A DNA stretch of 64,000 bases from CAADGU01 sp964581605 (GCA_964581605.1 CAZOPF010000003.1:1-64000); one strand, 5' to 3'; positions 31,579-40,744 are shown, numbered from the stretch's first letter. Notes: generated by a model not told the origin, from the letters alone. Numbers and translations are program-made.

Positions 31579-32337
31579 TTTTGGATAAATGTAAAAACCT
31601 TCGCCTGTTTTGCGCCCCAATTTACGGGCGGCAACCATGCGCCGCAGCAGTGGCGACGGCCGATAGCGATCCTCGCCCCATTCATTAAACAGTCCGGTTA
31701 GCGTACCCAACACGGTATCCAACCCAATGTAATCACCCCATTCCAGTGGCCCAAACGGATAGTTGGTTCCTAATTTCATGGCGGTATCAATATCTTCTGC
31801 CGTAGCAACTCCTTCTAGTAAAGCACTACTGGCTTCATTGATGAGGCAACAAACCACACGCGCCCGCACCAACCCTGGCCCATCAGCTACCAACACTGGT
31901 TCCTGGTTCAGCTGGCGGGCAAAGGCCATGGCTTGCTGCAAGGCATCCTGGCTGGTTTGCAGCCCGGCCGCCAATTCAACCATACCTTCTCGTTTCAAGG
32001 GCGGCACCACGCTAAAACCAACCACCCGCTCCGGACGTGGCACCCAGGCGGCTGCCTGGGTGGTGCTGGTAGCCAGGGCGGAGGTGAGCAGTAAGGCGTC
32101 GCGGGGGATAGAGGCGGCCAATGAAACGAGCAGTTCTTCTTTAGCAGCGGCCGATTCGTTGTGCAGTTCAATGGCGATGTCCGCATTGGCGGCGTCAGCC
32201 ATGGCCCAACCACTCTGCACGGCCGTGTTAAAATCCTCCACCAGGTACAACACCACATCATATCCGGCCTGTGTACACAGACGGCCAATGCCTTCCACAA
32301 AGGGCCTTTCGCCCGCCACCACTACCTTCATAAACAT
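31570..32337 (-). CDS. 3-Hydroxyacyl-CoA dehydrogenase-like protein with degenerate NAD motif
   Basis: 255 residues. The C-terminal helical half is typical of 3-hydroxybutyryl-CoA dehydrogenase: LINEASSALLEGVATAEDIDTAMKLGTNYPFGPLEWGDYIGLD, and the end RKTGEGFYIYP. PRPERVVGFSV matches the substrate-loop region. The N-terminal Rossmann part is recognisable, but the expected GxGxMG after the first strand is replaced by AGERPFVEGIG. Either the cofactor site has changed or the enzyme no longer uses NAD. Its gene stands alone, divergent from the phosphatase-like gene at 32425. Confidence 0.8.
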   Translation of the reverse strand: MFMKVVVAGERPFVEGIGRLCTQAGYDVVLYLVEDFNTAVQSGWAMADAANADIAIELHNESAAAKEELLVSLAASIPRDALLLTSALATSTTQAAAWVPRPERVVGFSVVPPLKREGMVELAAGLQTSQDALQQAMAFARQLNQEPVLVADGPGLVRARVVCCLINEASSALLEGVATAEDIDTAMKLGTNYPFGPLEWGDYIGLDTVLGTLTGLFNEWGEDRYRPSPLLRRMVAARKLGRKTGEGFYIYPKGE

Positions 32338-32424
32338 GTCCTCTCAGAGCAAAGTTGCCCAAGTATACCCCACCTTTTCAGTTTGAGAATCTAAACGGCC
32401 GTGTTATGCTTAGGGCATTATCCC

Positions 32425-34632
32425 ATGAACGAATTACAGGCCATCAATGCCCAACTTTATATGGTGGAAGGGGTTTTGCAAGAGGGAACTGCTCCTGGTT
32501 TGCTGGCGCAACAAGCCGCCGTAAAACCGGCCCGCGGCCGCGAACGGGACTACCTCTTTGTGCATCTGACGTTGACCGGGGCGTTGGCCGATACGGCCGA
32601 CCTCAGCCAACGCCTGCTGACCCTCATCAGCCAGAAGTATTACCAGTCTGGCGGCAGCGTTACGGCCGCTTTGCGTGGGGCGGTGCTGGAAGCCAACCAA
32701 CAATTGTTGCGCCACAACCTGACCGTTAAAGGGCAATCCCGTGAAGGGGCGATTTCGTGTGCGGTTTTTCACCAGGGAGAATTGTTCACCTTGCAAGCAG
32801 GTGAAGCTGTGGCCTTGCTGGGGCGCAATTTTGGTATTGAACGGATGCCCCCCCAACCGCCAGCCCAACTGACACCATTAGGGCGCAGCGCCAGCCTGGA
32901 TATTCGTTATTATCACCATCGTGTGCAATCGGGAGATACCTTGTTGCTGGCCGACCCGCGCATCAGCCATCTGCCCACCGATGATTTTCAGGCAGCCCTG
33001 GTAGAAAGCAATGTAGACCGAGGCATAGCGGAACTGGCAAAGACGTTAAGCGGCGAATCGGCACGCCTGCTGCTGGTGGAGTTTAGCAGTGACGCCCCAT
33101 TGGGATTGCCGGATAGCGCGTCGCCGCCGGTGGCTGTGCCTACGGCCGTGCCTGCCCCCCAGCCACGCCGCGCAGGAGCGGCAACCGCCGTAGCCACCGC
33201 TGCCGCCCCTGCCGATCTGAAACCACAGCCGCAACGTACCCGCCCCATCCGCCAACAGCCCGTTCCCCCGGCCAACGGTGACCCGGCAGACCGGCCAACA
33301 GTGGAGCGCCACGCCCGCCAGGCCGGGGCACAGGCCGCGTTGGGCGCGTCTCGTTTCACCGCCTGGCTGGCTGATTTATTGGCGCGATTGCGGCCGCCAC
33401 AAAGTAGCCGGGTGGAAGAACCGGTAAACTATACCTCGGCGGCCGTGATTGCCATCTTTATTCCTATTCTGGTGGCGGCCGTTGTGACGGGTGTTTATGT
33501 GCAGCGAGATCAGGGGCAGCAATTGGCCCAACTGAAAACGCAAATGGCACAGGAGTTGTCATTAGCTGATTCGGCAGCAACAGAAGCGGAAGCGCGGCAG
33601 CATTATGTGGCTGTGCTGGCCCTGGCCGAGCAGGTCAACACCCAATTGCGCCCCGGTGAGGCGGCCGTGGCGCAAATGCAAGAAACGGCTCGTTCTCAGC
33701 TAGATGAATTAGATGGGGTGACGCGATTAACGGCCGTGCCCCTTTACCAGTATAGCGAAGGTGCGGTTTTGCAGGCGGTGGCCCTGCGTGAAGGTTCAAG
33801 TGGCGGTATTTTCACATTGGATGCCGGTAACGGTTTTGTGTATGAGCATGAAACGGACGAAAGTTATATGAATCTGATGATGCCCGAACCGCTGCGGGTC
33901 TTGTTCAATACCCAAACGGTAGGTAGCCATGTGGTAGCGAAAATAGTGGACTTTTTCTGGCGGCCGCAAGGGTTTGCTGTGCAGCGGGAAGGGCTGGCGG
34001 TGTTAGATGGTGGCGGAGCGTTGTTGACCTATCAGCCGTCGTTAGCCAGCTCCTATGCGGTGCCTTTAGACCTGGCAGCGGAGTGGGTGAACCCGGTAGC
34101 AGCCACGAGTTTTGGTGAACGGCTGTATATTCTGGATACAGGCGCAGAACAGATTTGGAAATACTTTCCGGATGGCGAGAATTTTATTGCCCAGGCGGAC
34201 GAACGGGCGATTGTGTTTGGTGAGGATGCCGATTTGGATCAGGCAGTGGATTTTGACATTTACAGTGAAGATGGCAGTTTGGTGATTGTGTATGCAGACG
34301 GCCGTATCCGCTATTACGATACCCGCAACGGCCGTGTGGAGTGGGACGAGAACACATTGTTGGCGAATGGGCTGACTACACCATTGGTAAATCCAACATC
34401 TGTGGAGATTGTGGGGCGGGGGCTAAATGCCACCATTTATATAGCTGATGCGGGCAACGGCCGTATCGTCCAGGTCAGCCGCCCCACCGGGCAGGTCTTG
34501 GCCCAGTTCCGCGCCACCGGCGAAGATGGCCACGAACTATTCACGGGCCTCTCTGACTTTGCCATTGCCGAACTACCACTGCGGGCGTTTGTAACGGTTG
34601 GGGATACCCTTTACAAGGCAACTTTGGAGTAA
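32425..34632 (+). CDS. Phosphatase-like protein with transmembrane segment and beta-propeller
   Basis: 735 residues from the ATG at 32425. Residues 1-220 look like a PP2C-type (PPM) domain (REGAISCAVFHQGELFTLQAGEAVALLGRN, SGDTLLLADPRISHLP) with weak metal motifs. A proline/alanine-rich linker follows, then one membrane segment (SAAVIAIFIPILVAAVVTGVYV, about residues 340-362) and a coiled stretch (QLAQLKTQMAQELSLADSAATEAEARQHY). The rest is repeated propeller blades (DGRIRYYDTRNGR, GLNATIYIADAGNGRIVQVSRPTGQVL). Such architecture suggests an inward phosphatase-like domain coupled to an outward sensor. I know no characterised member. Confidence 0.7.
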   Translation: MNELQAINAQLYMVEGVLQEGTAPGLLAQQAAVKPARGRERDYLFVHLTLTGALADTADLSQRLLTLISQKYYQSGGSVTAALRGAVLEANQQLLRHNLTVKGQSREGAISCAVFHQGELFTLQAGEAVALLGRNFGIERMPPQPPAQLTPLGRSASLDIRYYHHRVQSGDTLLLADPRISHLPTDDFQAALVESNVDRGIAELAKTLSGESARLLLVEFSSDAPLGLPDSASPPVAVPTAVPAPQPRRAGAATAVATAAAPADLKPQPQRTRPIRQQPVPPANGDPADRPTVERHARQAGAQAALGASRFTAWLADLLARLRPPQSSRVEEPVNYTSAAVIAIFIPILVAAVVTGVYVQRDQGQQLAQLKTQMAQELSLADSAATEAEARQHYVAVLALAEQVNTQLRPGEAAVAQMQETARSQLDELDGVTRLTAVPLYQYSEGAVLQAVALREGSSGGIFTLDAGNGFVYEHETDESYMNLMMPEPLRVLFNTQTVGSHVVAKIVDFFWRPQGFAVQREGLAVLDGGGALLTYQPSLASSYAVPLDLAAEWVNPVAATSFGERLYILDTGAEQIWKYFPDGENFIAQADERAIVFGEDADLDQAVDFDIYSEDGSLVIVYADGRIRYYDTRNGRVEWDENTLLANGLTTPLVNPTSVEIVGRGLNATIYIADAGNGRIVQVSRPTGQVLAQFRATGEDGHELFTGLSDFAIAELPLRAFVTVGDTLYKATLE

Positions 34633-34647
34633 AAAGGCAAAAAAAAT

Positions 34648-34683
34648 GAGATGCCCCATGAGCGGGCGCTCACAGAACATCTC
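34648..34683 (+). terminator. Hairpin after the propeller protein gene
   Basis: GAGATG (34648-34653) pairs with CATCTC (34678-34683), and GAGCG with CGCTC inside. It lies just beyond the stop codon at 34632. No U-run follows, so termination is only likely. Confidence 0.45.
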
Positions 34684-34794
34684 TCGGGGGGGAGCCAATT
34701 TCAAGTGTAGCAAACTTTTTCATTTGTGCAAATTTTTCATAAAGAAAATTGAAGCAATTTACAAAATTGGGTTAATCACAAGAGGTTTTATACG

Positions 34795-35274
34795 ATGTCA
34801 GATACCAAAGCAGGGGAAATTAAAGCCAGATTGAGCCAGACGCGGGCCACGTTGTTGGACTATTTACAGGGATTAACGGCGGCAGAATGGGAAACGGCCG
34901 TGCAATCTGAAGATGCCCGCTGGACAGTAGCCGACATTGTGCGCCACCTGGTTAATGCTGAAAAAGGAATGATCGGCCTGATTGAGCAGTTTCAGCAGGG
35001 GAACGATCCCGTTCCACCCGACTTTGACCTGGCCCGGTTTAACCAGCGCGGTGTGCAAAAAAGTCAGGAAATACCCCCCCCTGATTTGCTGGCGGCATTA
35101 AACAGTAACCATGTGCGTTTGTTGCAAGTGATTGATGGCCTGGCTCCCGAAGATTGGCAGAAAAAAGGGCGGCACGGTTCTATGCGTATCCTGACCATTG
35201 AAGAGGTGTGCCAGGTGATTGCCACTCACGACAACACCCATCTGACGGATATTCAGAACGCGCTCAACCAATAG
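34795..35274 (+). CDS. DinB-family protein
   Basis: 159 residues of the DinB fold: IKARLSQTRATLLDYLQGLTAAEWE, WTVADIVRHLVNAEKGMIG with the first histidine, and VCQVIATHDNTHLTDIQNAL at the end with the closing H-x3-H pair for a metal. It is a second, unlinked relative of the gene at 16962. Its last codons overlap the 3' end of the convergent lipoprotein gene, where a dispersed repeat begins. Confidence 0.82.
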   Translation: MSDTKAGEIKARLSQTRATLLDYLQGLTAAEWETAVQSEDARWTVADIVRHLVNAEKGMIGLIEQFQQGNDPVPPDFDLARFNQRGVQKSQEIPPPDLLAALNSNHVRLLQVIDGLAPEDWQKKGRHGSMRILTIEEVCQVIATHDNTHLTDIQNALNQ

Positions 35275-37013
35275 AAATTTGAAGCGCGGACAGCTTGTCC
35301 GCAACGGGCAGGCTGCCCGCGCTCCAACAGGGAACTTATTTCTGGGCGCTCACTAATTACCGATTGCGGGGGTACAATCTCTGGCTGCCAGTGGAAGGCG
35401 TGGGGTTCTGCGCCCAGCACGGCCGTGACATCATACAAATAGTCCCCCTCTGCTTGAGCGTAATAGACACGGCCATCGCTGGTTGAACTCATCATCACCC
35501 CATACCCGTCTTCTGACCAGACAGCCATCGCGGCACCGGGCCAAAATTGCACGGGCGGCGACGCATTGATACGTTCTGGCGTTTCACTAAACGAGGTCAG
35601 ATGGTAGGCACCCGCGTCCAGATGGGGCTGATCGCTAAAGAGAACATAGGCAAAACGGCCATCGCGCAGATGTTGCGCTCCGGCTGCACCCCAATTCTGG
35701 TTGGATAACACCACCGTTTCTTCCTGCACTATCGCATTTTGGTCTGGCTGGAAACGCCACAGTTCCATCTGCGGCCGTCCTACCTGCCCAACCTCCTCTT
35801 CGGAGCGCAACAACAGCAGGCGATCATCGGGCATCCAGGATACTTCCGGTGGAAATATGTTGGCATAAATCCAGGTATCAGGCACATCCACTAAGGCACG
35901 GGTGGGCACATCAAAGACCGTCCGGCCACTACCTTCCCATCCCCCCTTCGCCAACAAGAGGTAACGGCCGTTATGGGCCCACGAAATCGGCAAATAGACG
36001 GCAGTCTGGCCTACATCAGCGGTTTGCTCGTCAAAGGGGTGATTCTGTATCAATTGCTCTGACTCCTGCGCTGCCAGATTTTGCAGCCAGACGGCCGTGC
36101 TGTCATTCCACACAAACAAATTATTGTCCGGGTGCCAGGCCAGGCTGCCACAGAAACCTTCGCAGGCGGCCACATCTGTGATGGGGCCAGGTGTGCCCCC
36201 GCCAGTTGGCAAAAAATAGACGTGCAAAATCGGTTCACCACTCTCCTGCATGGCATAACCGCCATCCAGACTGGCCCCTTGAAAAGCTACATGGCGGGCA
36301 TCTGCTGATAAGGCTACCTCGCCCAAATTATCCACACGGGACACAATCCGCCAGGTCTGGTTACTGACTAAATCCATAAACCACAATTCATGCTGCGTAT
36401 CTATGTCCGGGTATTGGTGGCCCTCACCGGCCGTGTTGGTGCGGGTAATAGGAGTCGAAGCGGTCAAACGGGCAATCACCGCACGCTGGCCGTCGGCGCT
36501 GACGGAAAAATCGGTCAGATCACCCACCACTGGATTCGACTGGCTGGCATCTTCGCGGATACGGGAGGATGGCACGGGGCCGGGCAACAACACTTCAATC
36601 TGGCCCGTGTTGTGATTCCAGCGCTTGAACGCGCCATCGGCCAGAAAGAGCAAGTCCCGGCTGGCAGCAGGCATTGTCCCACTGGTGATGGCCTGCACCG
36701 GAGGATCAGTAACGGGTGTGGCCCCCGGTGTGCTGGTGGCAGTTGCCGTCGCTTCCAGCGTAGGGGTCAGTTGCAGCGTGGCATCTGTGGTGGACACGGC
36801 CGTACCGCTGATCATTTCTCCAGGCACTAAGGTGGGGGATACGGCCGTGTGCCCTCCCCCACCCGGTGTACCGATCTCCCCCACATGCACATTAGGCGGT
36901 GGCAAAATAGGCGTCGGTTCCACTTCCGGTTCCGCGCTACAAGCTGCCAGGAATGTTACTGCCAACATCCAGGCTAAAACGAATAGAAATCGCAAAGAGA
37001 ATGATTGTTTCAT
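35253..37013 (-). CDS. Lipoprotein with propeller-like repeats
   Basis: 586 residues from the ATG of MKQSFSL (37013). A lipoprotein signal ends VTFLAACSAEP; a Pro/Thr-rich linker follows (to about residue 120), then a TolB/WD40-like propeller (TDFSVSADGQRAVIARL, VALSADARHVAFQG, SLAWHPDNNLFVWND, DDRLLLLRSEEE). It is presumably anchored outside the membrane; no function known. The last 25 residues or so (SSLLERGQPARCGQAVRASN) are translated from a 72-bp dispersed repeat, and the gene end overlaps the DinB gene. The natural end was probably before 35360. Confidence 0.72.
   Translation of the reverse strand: MKQSFSLRFLFVLAWMLAVTFLAACSAEPEVEPTPILPPPNVHVGEIGTPGGGGHTAVSPTLVPGEMISGTAVSTTDATLQLTPTLEATATATSTPGATPVTDPPVQAITSGTMPAASRDLLFLADGAFKRWNHNTGQIEVLLPGPVPSSRIREDASQSNPVVGDLTDFSVSADGQRAVIARLTASTPITRTNTAGEGHQYPDIDTQHELWFMDLVSNQTWRIVSRVDNLGEVALSADARHVAFQGASLDGGYAMQESGEPILHVYFLPTGGGTPGPITDVAACEGFCGSLAWHPDNNLFVWNDSTAVWLQNLAAQESEQLIQNHPFDEQTADVGQTAVYLPISWAHNGRYLLLAKGGWEGSGRTVFDVPTRALVDVPDTWIYANIFPPEVSWMPDDRLLLLRSEEEVGQVGRPQMELWRFQPDQNAIVQEETVVLSNQNWGAAGAQHLRDGRFAYVLFSDQPHLDAGAYHLTSFSETPERINASPPVQFWPGAAMAVWSEDGYGVMMSSTSDGRVYYAQAEGDYLYDVTAVLGAEPHAFHWQPEIVPPQSVISERPEISSLLERGQPARCGQAVRASNFYWLSAF
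35283..35354. repeat. 72-bp dispersed repeat, copy 1
   Basis: Contains CGGACAGCTTGTCCG and GCGGGCAGCCTGCCCG-type hairpins. Identical at 70 of 72 positions to 52275-52346. It lies over the lipoprotein gene's 3' end. Confidence 0.85.
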
Positions 37014-37074
37014 GGTCCGTTGCCCCACATAAACTGAGATATACTCAGCGAGGTCGTAAAGTTACATTTTATTG

Positions 37075-37152
37075 GGTGGCAAGTTGCATGTGGCAAGTGG
37101 CAAGTTACTCTGGCAAAAATTACCTGCAACCTGCAACCTGCTACTTGCAACC
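37075..37152. repeat. Stutter palindrome, GGCAAGT family
   Basis: GGTGGCAAGTTGCATGTGGC faces ACCTGCAACCTGCTACTTGC with a short centre. It lies upstream of the lipoprotein gene and downstream of the lycopene cyclase gene region. Confidence 0.65.
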
Positions 37153-37246
37153 AAAAGACAAAATGCCAGTTTATGGCTTTCGACAGTATAAATTTGCGGC
37201 TACTTGAGTTGTTGCTCATGTTCGGCCGCCCCCCAACGAGGCTTAA

Positions 37247-38074
37247 TCATCGAAAAGGCTCGCTCGATCCTCTGGGCACATTCCTTAAGTTATGGCGTAA
37301 TAAGCTTTGGTAAGAGCGTAACCGTTTATGACTATCTTCCGCCAGGAGCAAGGTGACGCCAAAGCCAACCAGAACGTTAGTAATGAGGAAGAAGACCAAC
37401 TCTTCCACCGGCAATACACCACCAATCAGAAGGCCGGTGGATTGCGCCGGGTCAATTGTCCAGGTGCCCCAACCAATGGCCAGAGCGTCGGCGGCGCTAA
37501 GGTAGAGTACCAGGGGCGCAACCGTCCAGAAAATGAGCCGGCGGTAACGCCACAAAATATCCGCGCCAAATGCCAGTTGCAGCATGATGGGCACTAATGC
37601 CCAGGCCAGTTCCAGCCCCAGGTACGTGCCCGGCTGCCAGCGCACCACCAGGATGATCACCGCGATGACCCACACCACCGCCAATACCGCCACCGACCAC
37701 CAGCGCAGCGACGGCCGTAACGCTTCTGGGCTGGCTACCACTTTCAAACGCCGCGCTAAAAAGAGCAACCACAACCCACCCAAAATGGGCTGCAAGACAA
37801 AAAAGGTGTACTCTTCTATCGGCACCCAGCCAATGACAATGCCCGTCACCAGCGCCGGGTCATACCACCAGACGCCGGTGGCTACCAGATAGTTGTCCCA
37901 GGGGGTGGTATAGACCAGCGCCAGTAAGATGTGCAGGGCAATGGCCGCATAGGGGGGCCAGGATTGCAAGGAGGGCGGTAGAGTACGGCCGTGTCGCCTG
38001 TCCCACACCTCAATGCCCACCAGGATCAAAATGGGTATCACCAAAAAAATCGCTAAAAAACCAAAATAAGTCAT
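37247..38074 (-). CDS. Lycopene cyclase, fused CrtYc-CrtYd type membrane protein
   Basis: 275 residues with seven or so membrane segments and two internal repeats. Each carries the acidic motif of the heterodimeric-type lycopene cyclases: TGIVIGWVPIEEYTFFVLQ in the first and TGLLIGGVLPVEELVFFLI in the second, each preceded by an aromatic turn (VWWYDPALV, GTWTIDPAQS). Fused CrtYc-Yd proteins close rings on lycopene to give beta-carotene or related carotenoids. It is the last gene of the carotenoid operon, after GT2. A hairpin (38094-38141) sits between them. Confidence 0.88.
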   Translation of the reverse strand: MTYFGFLAIFLVIPILILVGIEVWDRRHGRTLPPSLQSWPPYAAIALHILLALVYTTPWDNYLVATGVWWYDPALVTGIVIGWVPIEEYTFFVLQPILGGLWLLFLARRLKVVASPEALRPSLRWWSVAVLAVVWVIAVIILVVRWQPGTYLGLELAWALVPIMLQLAFGADILWRYRRLIFWTVAPLVLYLSAADALAIGWGTWTIDPAQSTGLLIGGVLPVEELVFFLITNVLVGFGVTLLLAEDSHKRLRSYQSLLRHNLRNVPRGSSEPFR

Positions 38075-38093
38075 TGATTATATTCCTCGTTAA

Positions 38094-38141
38094 AGACATC
38101 CGATTTCTCAAGCAACCTTTGGTTGTCGAAATCGGATGTCT
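38094..38141 (-). terminator. Hairpin inside the carotenoid operon
   Basis: AGACATCCGATTTC (38094-38107) and GAAATCGGATGTCT (38128-38141) are perfect 14-bp complements between the GT2 and cyclase genes. It may dampen cyclase expression or protect the upstream mRNA from exonucleases. Confidence 0.6.
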
Positions 38142-38152
38142 AAATCACACAT

Positions 38153-39247
38153 TCACCGTACTAACCGATTCTTCCACTGAATACCCCGCCCCAACAGACG
38201 GGTGAGCAGCCCCCAACAGGCGGCTGCCTGCACAAAGGTCGCGCCCAACGGGGCCAGCAGGGCGTTAGCCATGCCGCCAAAACGCCGCCCCCAGGCGATA
38301 AAACCGGGGATGGTCAGAAGCCAGGTCAGTGGCAGCCAACGCCGGTTCACCAGCCGCAGCAAAATGAACAAGGGGGCCAACAACGGCATCATGGCCCCGG
38401 TGATAAAAAAGGCGGTGCCAAACGCGCCCGCGCCTGAATACTTGAGCGAACCCGACCCCAATCGGGAAAAGCCACGCCACATATGGGGCAGGCTTTCATA
38501 CATATAAACAGTGGCTAACGCTTCGCCGCGCAGTATAGGCACATGGTAGCCTTGCTGCTGCAAATGGACGCCCAGGGCCAGGTCTTCGAGCATTTCATGG
38601 CGCACGGCCGTCATCCCCCCACTTTGCTCATACACTTCCCGGCGCAGCAAGATGTACTGCCCGTTCAGGGTGGCGCTGTGTAGACGCTGGCCGGCAAACA
38701 GCCCGGCAAACCCAACCATCAACGCCGCCCGGTCTACCATACCCTTTGTCGCCTGACGGGGAAAGATGCTCAGGCCATCCAGCCCGTTTGCCAAAGCGTA
38801 ACTGACGGCCGTGACGGCACTGGCCGGGTGGTGTTCCATATCTGCATCGGTGAAGAGCAGCCAGTCGCCTCGTGCCGCCAACGCCCCCTGATGCACGGCG
38901 TTTGGTTTGCCCAACCAGCCCTCTGGTAAACCGTTCAGCCGCCGCACACAAACGCCATAATAGTTGGCGACAACGGCCGTGTTGTCCTCCGAATTATCAT
39001 CCACCACCAGGATTTCCAGTTCGCCGGGGTATTGCTGCGCCCGCAAGGTGGGCAGCAGGCGGTGCAAATTAGCCGCCTCGTCACGGGCCGGGATGATAAT
39101 GGAGAGGGAGGGGTACGGCCGTTTGGAATCCGCCACCGCTGGACAAGGCGCTAACACCGGCATCCGCCGATACAACCACTCCCCCCGCAGCGCCAACGGA
39201 ATAGCGGCAAAGGTGAAGAGGGCCATGGTGAAGTCGTGGTAGGTCAT
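38153..39247 (-). CDS. Glycosyltransferase family 2, carotenoid-associated (CrtQ/CruC-like)
   Basis: 364 residues. N-terminal hydrophobic segment, then a GT2 core: SLSIIIPARDEAANL, VVDDNSEDNT, the DXD-like FTDADMEH, and the acceptor acid in HEMLEDLALGVHL. Membrane segments at the end (FFITGAMMPLLAPLFILL, LLAPLGATFVQAAACWG) resemble carotenoid glucosyltransferases such as CruC and CrtQ. In the operon with P450 and cyclase it probably glycosylates the hydroxylated carotenoid. The ATG at 39247 has no clear ribosome site. Confidence 0.85.
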   Translation of the reverse strand: MTYHDFTMALFTFAAIPLALRGEWLYRRMPVLAPCPAVADSKRPYPSLSIIIPARDEAANLHRLLPTLRAQQYPGELEILVVDDNSEDNTAVVANYYGVCVRRLNGLPEGWLGKPNAVHQGALAARGDWLLFTDADMEHHPASAVTAVSYALANGLDGLSIFPRQATKGMVDRAALMVGFAGLFAGQRLHSATLNGQYILLRREVYEQSGGMTAVRHEMLEDLALGVHLQQQGYHVPILRGEALATVYMYESLPHMWRGFSRLGSGSLKYSGAGAFGTAFFITGAMMPLLAPLFILLRLVNRRWLPLTWLLTIPGFIAWGRRFGGMANALLAPLGATFVQAAACWGLLTRLLGRGIQWKNRLVR

Positions 39248-39258
39248 AGGCAACAAAC

Positions 39259-39322
39259 CGTAATCCGTGATGCGTAATCCGTGAACCGATAGTCGGATGA
39301 CGGATTACCGATAACGGATTAC
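39259..39322. repeat. Stutter palindrome, CGTAATCCGTGA family
   Basis: CCGTAATCCGTGATGCGTAATCC faces GGATGACGGATTACCGATAACGG. Related words lie at 43551-43587 and 48421-48470. It sits between P450 and GT2 and overlaps the P450 stop. Confidence 0.65.
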
Positions 39323-40675
39323 CATCCTCACCCCCGGCTTCGGTTCCAGCGTCGCGCCCATGTAGGGTTTGATTTTTTGGCCGGGGGCGAGTGCCAGGGT
39401 GAATTTTTGTAAGATGCGGGCCAACACAATTTTGGCCTCAATCTGGGCAAAGGTCGCGCCAATGCAATTGCGCGGGCCACCGCCAAAGGGCACATAAGTC
39501 AGTGGCGGTCGCTGGCTACGCGCCGTTTTGTCAAAGCGGTGCGGGCAAAATTGATCGGGGTTTTCCCAATGTTTTTTGTCTCGATGCGCCAGGTAGATGG
39601 AGTACATCACCCGTGTGCCCGCTTTCACTTCATAGCCGGTCACGTCCAGGTCATGGGCGGCCATGCGGTTGCCTACGTGAATGGGTGGATAGAGCCGCAG
39701 CGCCTCTTTGAAGGCCATGTCCAGAAATTCCAGCTTGTTCAGGTGGCTTTCGCCGGGATCCTCATCACCGACGACGGTATCTACTTCGGCGACGGCCGTC
39801 ATCATCTGTTCCGGGTGCTGCGCCAGCAGATAGAGCGTCCAGGTGAGCGAGGCGGTGCTGGTATCATGCCCGGCAATCAGCATAGTCAGCAGTTGGTCGC
39901 GGATCAGGCCATCGTCCAGCCCGGCGTGGATGAGGGCGGTTAAGAGATCAGGTGAGCAGGTGAGGGGGTGAGGAGGTGAGGAGGTGTCAGGTAATCTCTC
40001 AATCTCCCAATCTCCAATCTCCAATCTCCCAATCTCCTCTCTTCGCCTGGCAATCAACCCATACAGGTACTCATCCATCGCCTGCAATGCTTTTTTGTAG
40101 CCGGGGCGGGGCATGGTGGGCCAGATGATCCAGAGGCCGGGGGAAATGTATTTGATCGTTTTGAGAATGGGCGTCCACATGCGTTCCAGGTCAGGCCACA
40201 TATCTACGCCGAACGTTGCCCCCAGGAGGATGAGCAGCGCCAGGCGGCGCATCTCTACCAGCATATCCACCGTGCCGCCATTGACCCATTGAGCCGTGAG
40301 TTCGTCCGTGTAACGCAGGATGGTGGGGAGGTGAGGGAGAAGAGACGGCCGTTGCAAAACCGGTTCCATGATGTGCCGTAGACGGCCGTGTGCTTCGCCA
40401 TCCTGCACCAAAATCCCCTGCCGCAGCAGTTTACAAACCGGGTCCTTCTCGTTCCGCCACAAAAACTGCTCCCGATCCGAGACCAGCACATAGCGGTTCG
40501 TCTCCGGCCCTACCAGCACGGCCGGCTGGAAACCGGGCAGCGTAATCTGGAAGGCATCGCCCACATGCTCGTGCATCATCTCCAGCGCCACCAGCAGCGA
40601 ACGCTCCCGCGCCAGCCGTTTCAGCACTTCCAATCCCAACTTTTCGTCCGCTACCGGAAGAGGTTGTGTGTCCAT
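39305..40675 (-). CDS. Cytochrome P450, carotenoid-operon type (possible carotene hydroxylase)
   Basis: 456 residues. I-helix AGHDTSTASLTWTLYLLAQHP, ExxR in EALRLYPP, and the haem-thiolate loop FGGGPRNCIGATFAQIEAK with the axial cysteine are all present. Position between crtI and a GT2 gene parallels Thermus, where CYP175A1 hydroxylates beta-carotene to zeaxanthin. Between RREE and DLLTALIHAG lie 28 in-frame codons (39950-40033) read from a GGAGATT-family stutter repeat, rich in Pro, Leu and Ile. They fall in the F-G/I-helix approach loop and probably form a tolerated surface loop. Start ATG near 40675. Confidence 0.9.
   Translation of the reverse strand: MDTQPLPVADEKLGLEVLKRLARERSLLVALEMMHEHVGDAFQITLPGFQPAVLVGPETNRYVLVSDREQFLWRNEKDPVCKLLRQGILVQDGEAHGRLRHIMEPVLQRPSLLPHLPTILRYTDELTAQWVNGGTVDMLVEMRRLALLILLGATFGVDMWPDLERMWTPILKTIKYISPGLWIIWPTMPRPGYKKALQAMDEYLYGLIARRREEIGRLEIGDWEIERLPDTSSPPHPLTCSPDLLTALIHAGLDDGLIRDQLLTMLIAGHDTSTASLTWTLYLLAQHPEQMMTAVAEVDTVVGDEDPGESHLNKLEFLDMAFKEALRLYPPIHVGNRMAAHDLDVTGYEVKAGTRVMYSIYLAHRDKKHWENPDQFCPHRFDKTARSQRPPLTYVPFGGGPRNCIGATFAQIEAKIVLARILQKFTLALAPGQKIKPYMGATLEPKPGVRMVIRYR
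39950..40033. repeat. Stutter repeat inserted in frame within the P450 gene
   Basis: 84 bases (28 codons, no stop on the coding strand) built from GGTGAGGAGGTGAGG and CAATCTCCAATCTCC words, the same words as the intergenic GGAGATT family. It adds residues between the conserved RREE and DLLTALI segments. Confidence 0.75.
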
Positions 40676-40682
40676 AAAGAAA

Positions 40683-40744
40683 GATCAACGCGGAGGCGCA
40701 GAGACGCAGAGATTTTATCCCTCTGCGTCTCCGCGTCTATGCGT
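40683..40744. repeat. Stutter palindrome, GAGGCGCAGAGA family
   Basis: CAACGCGGAGGCGCAGAGACGC faces CTCTGCGTCTCCGCGTCTATGCG. It fills the gap between crtI and the P450 gene. Confidence 0.75.
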
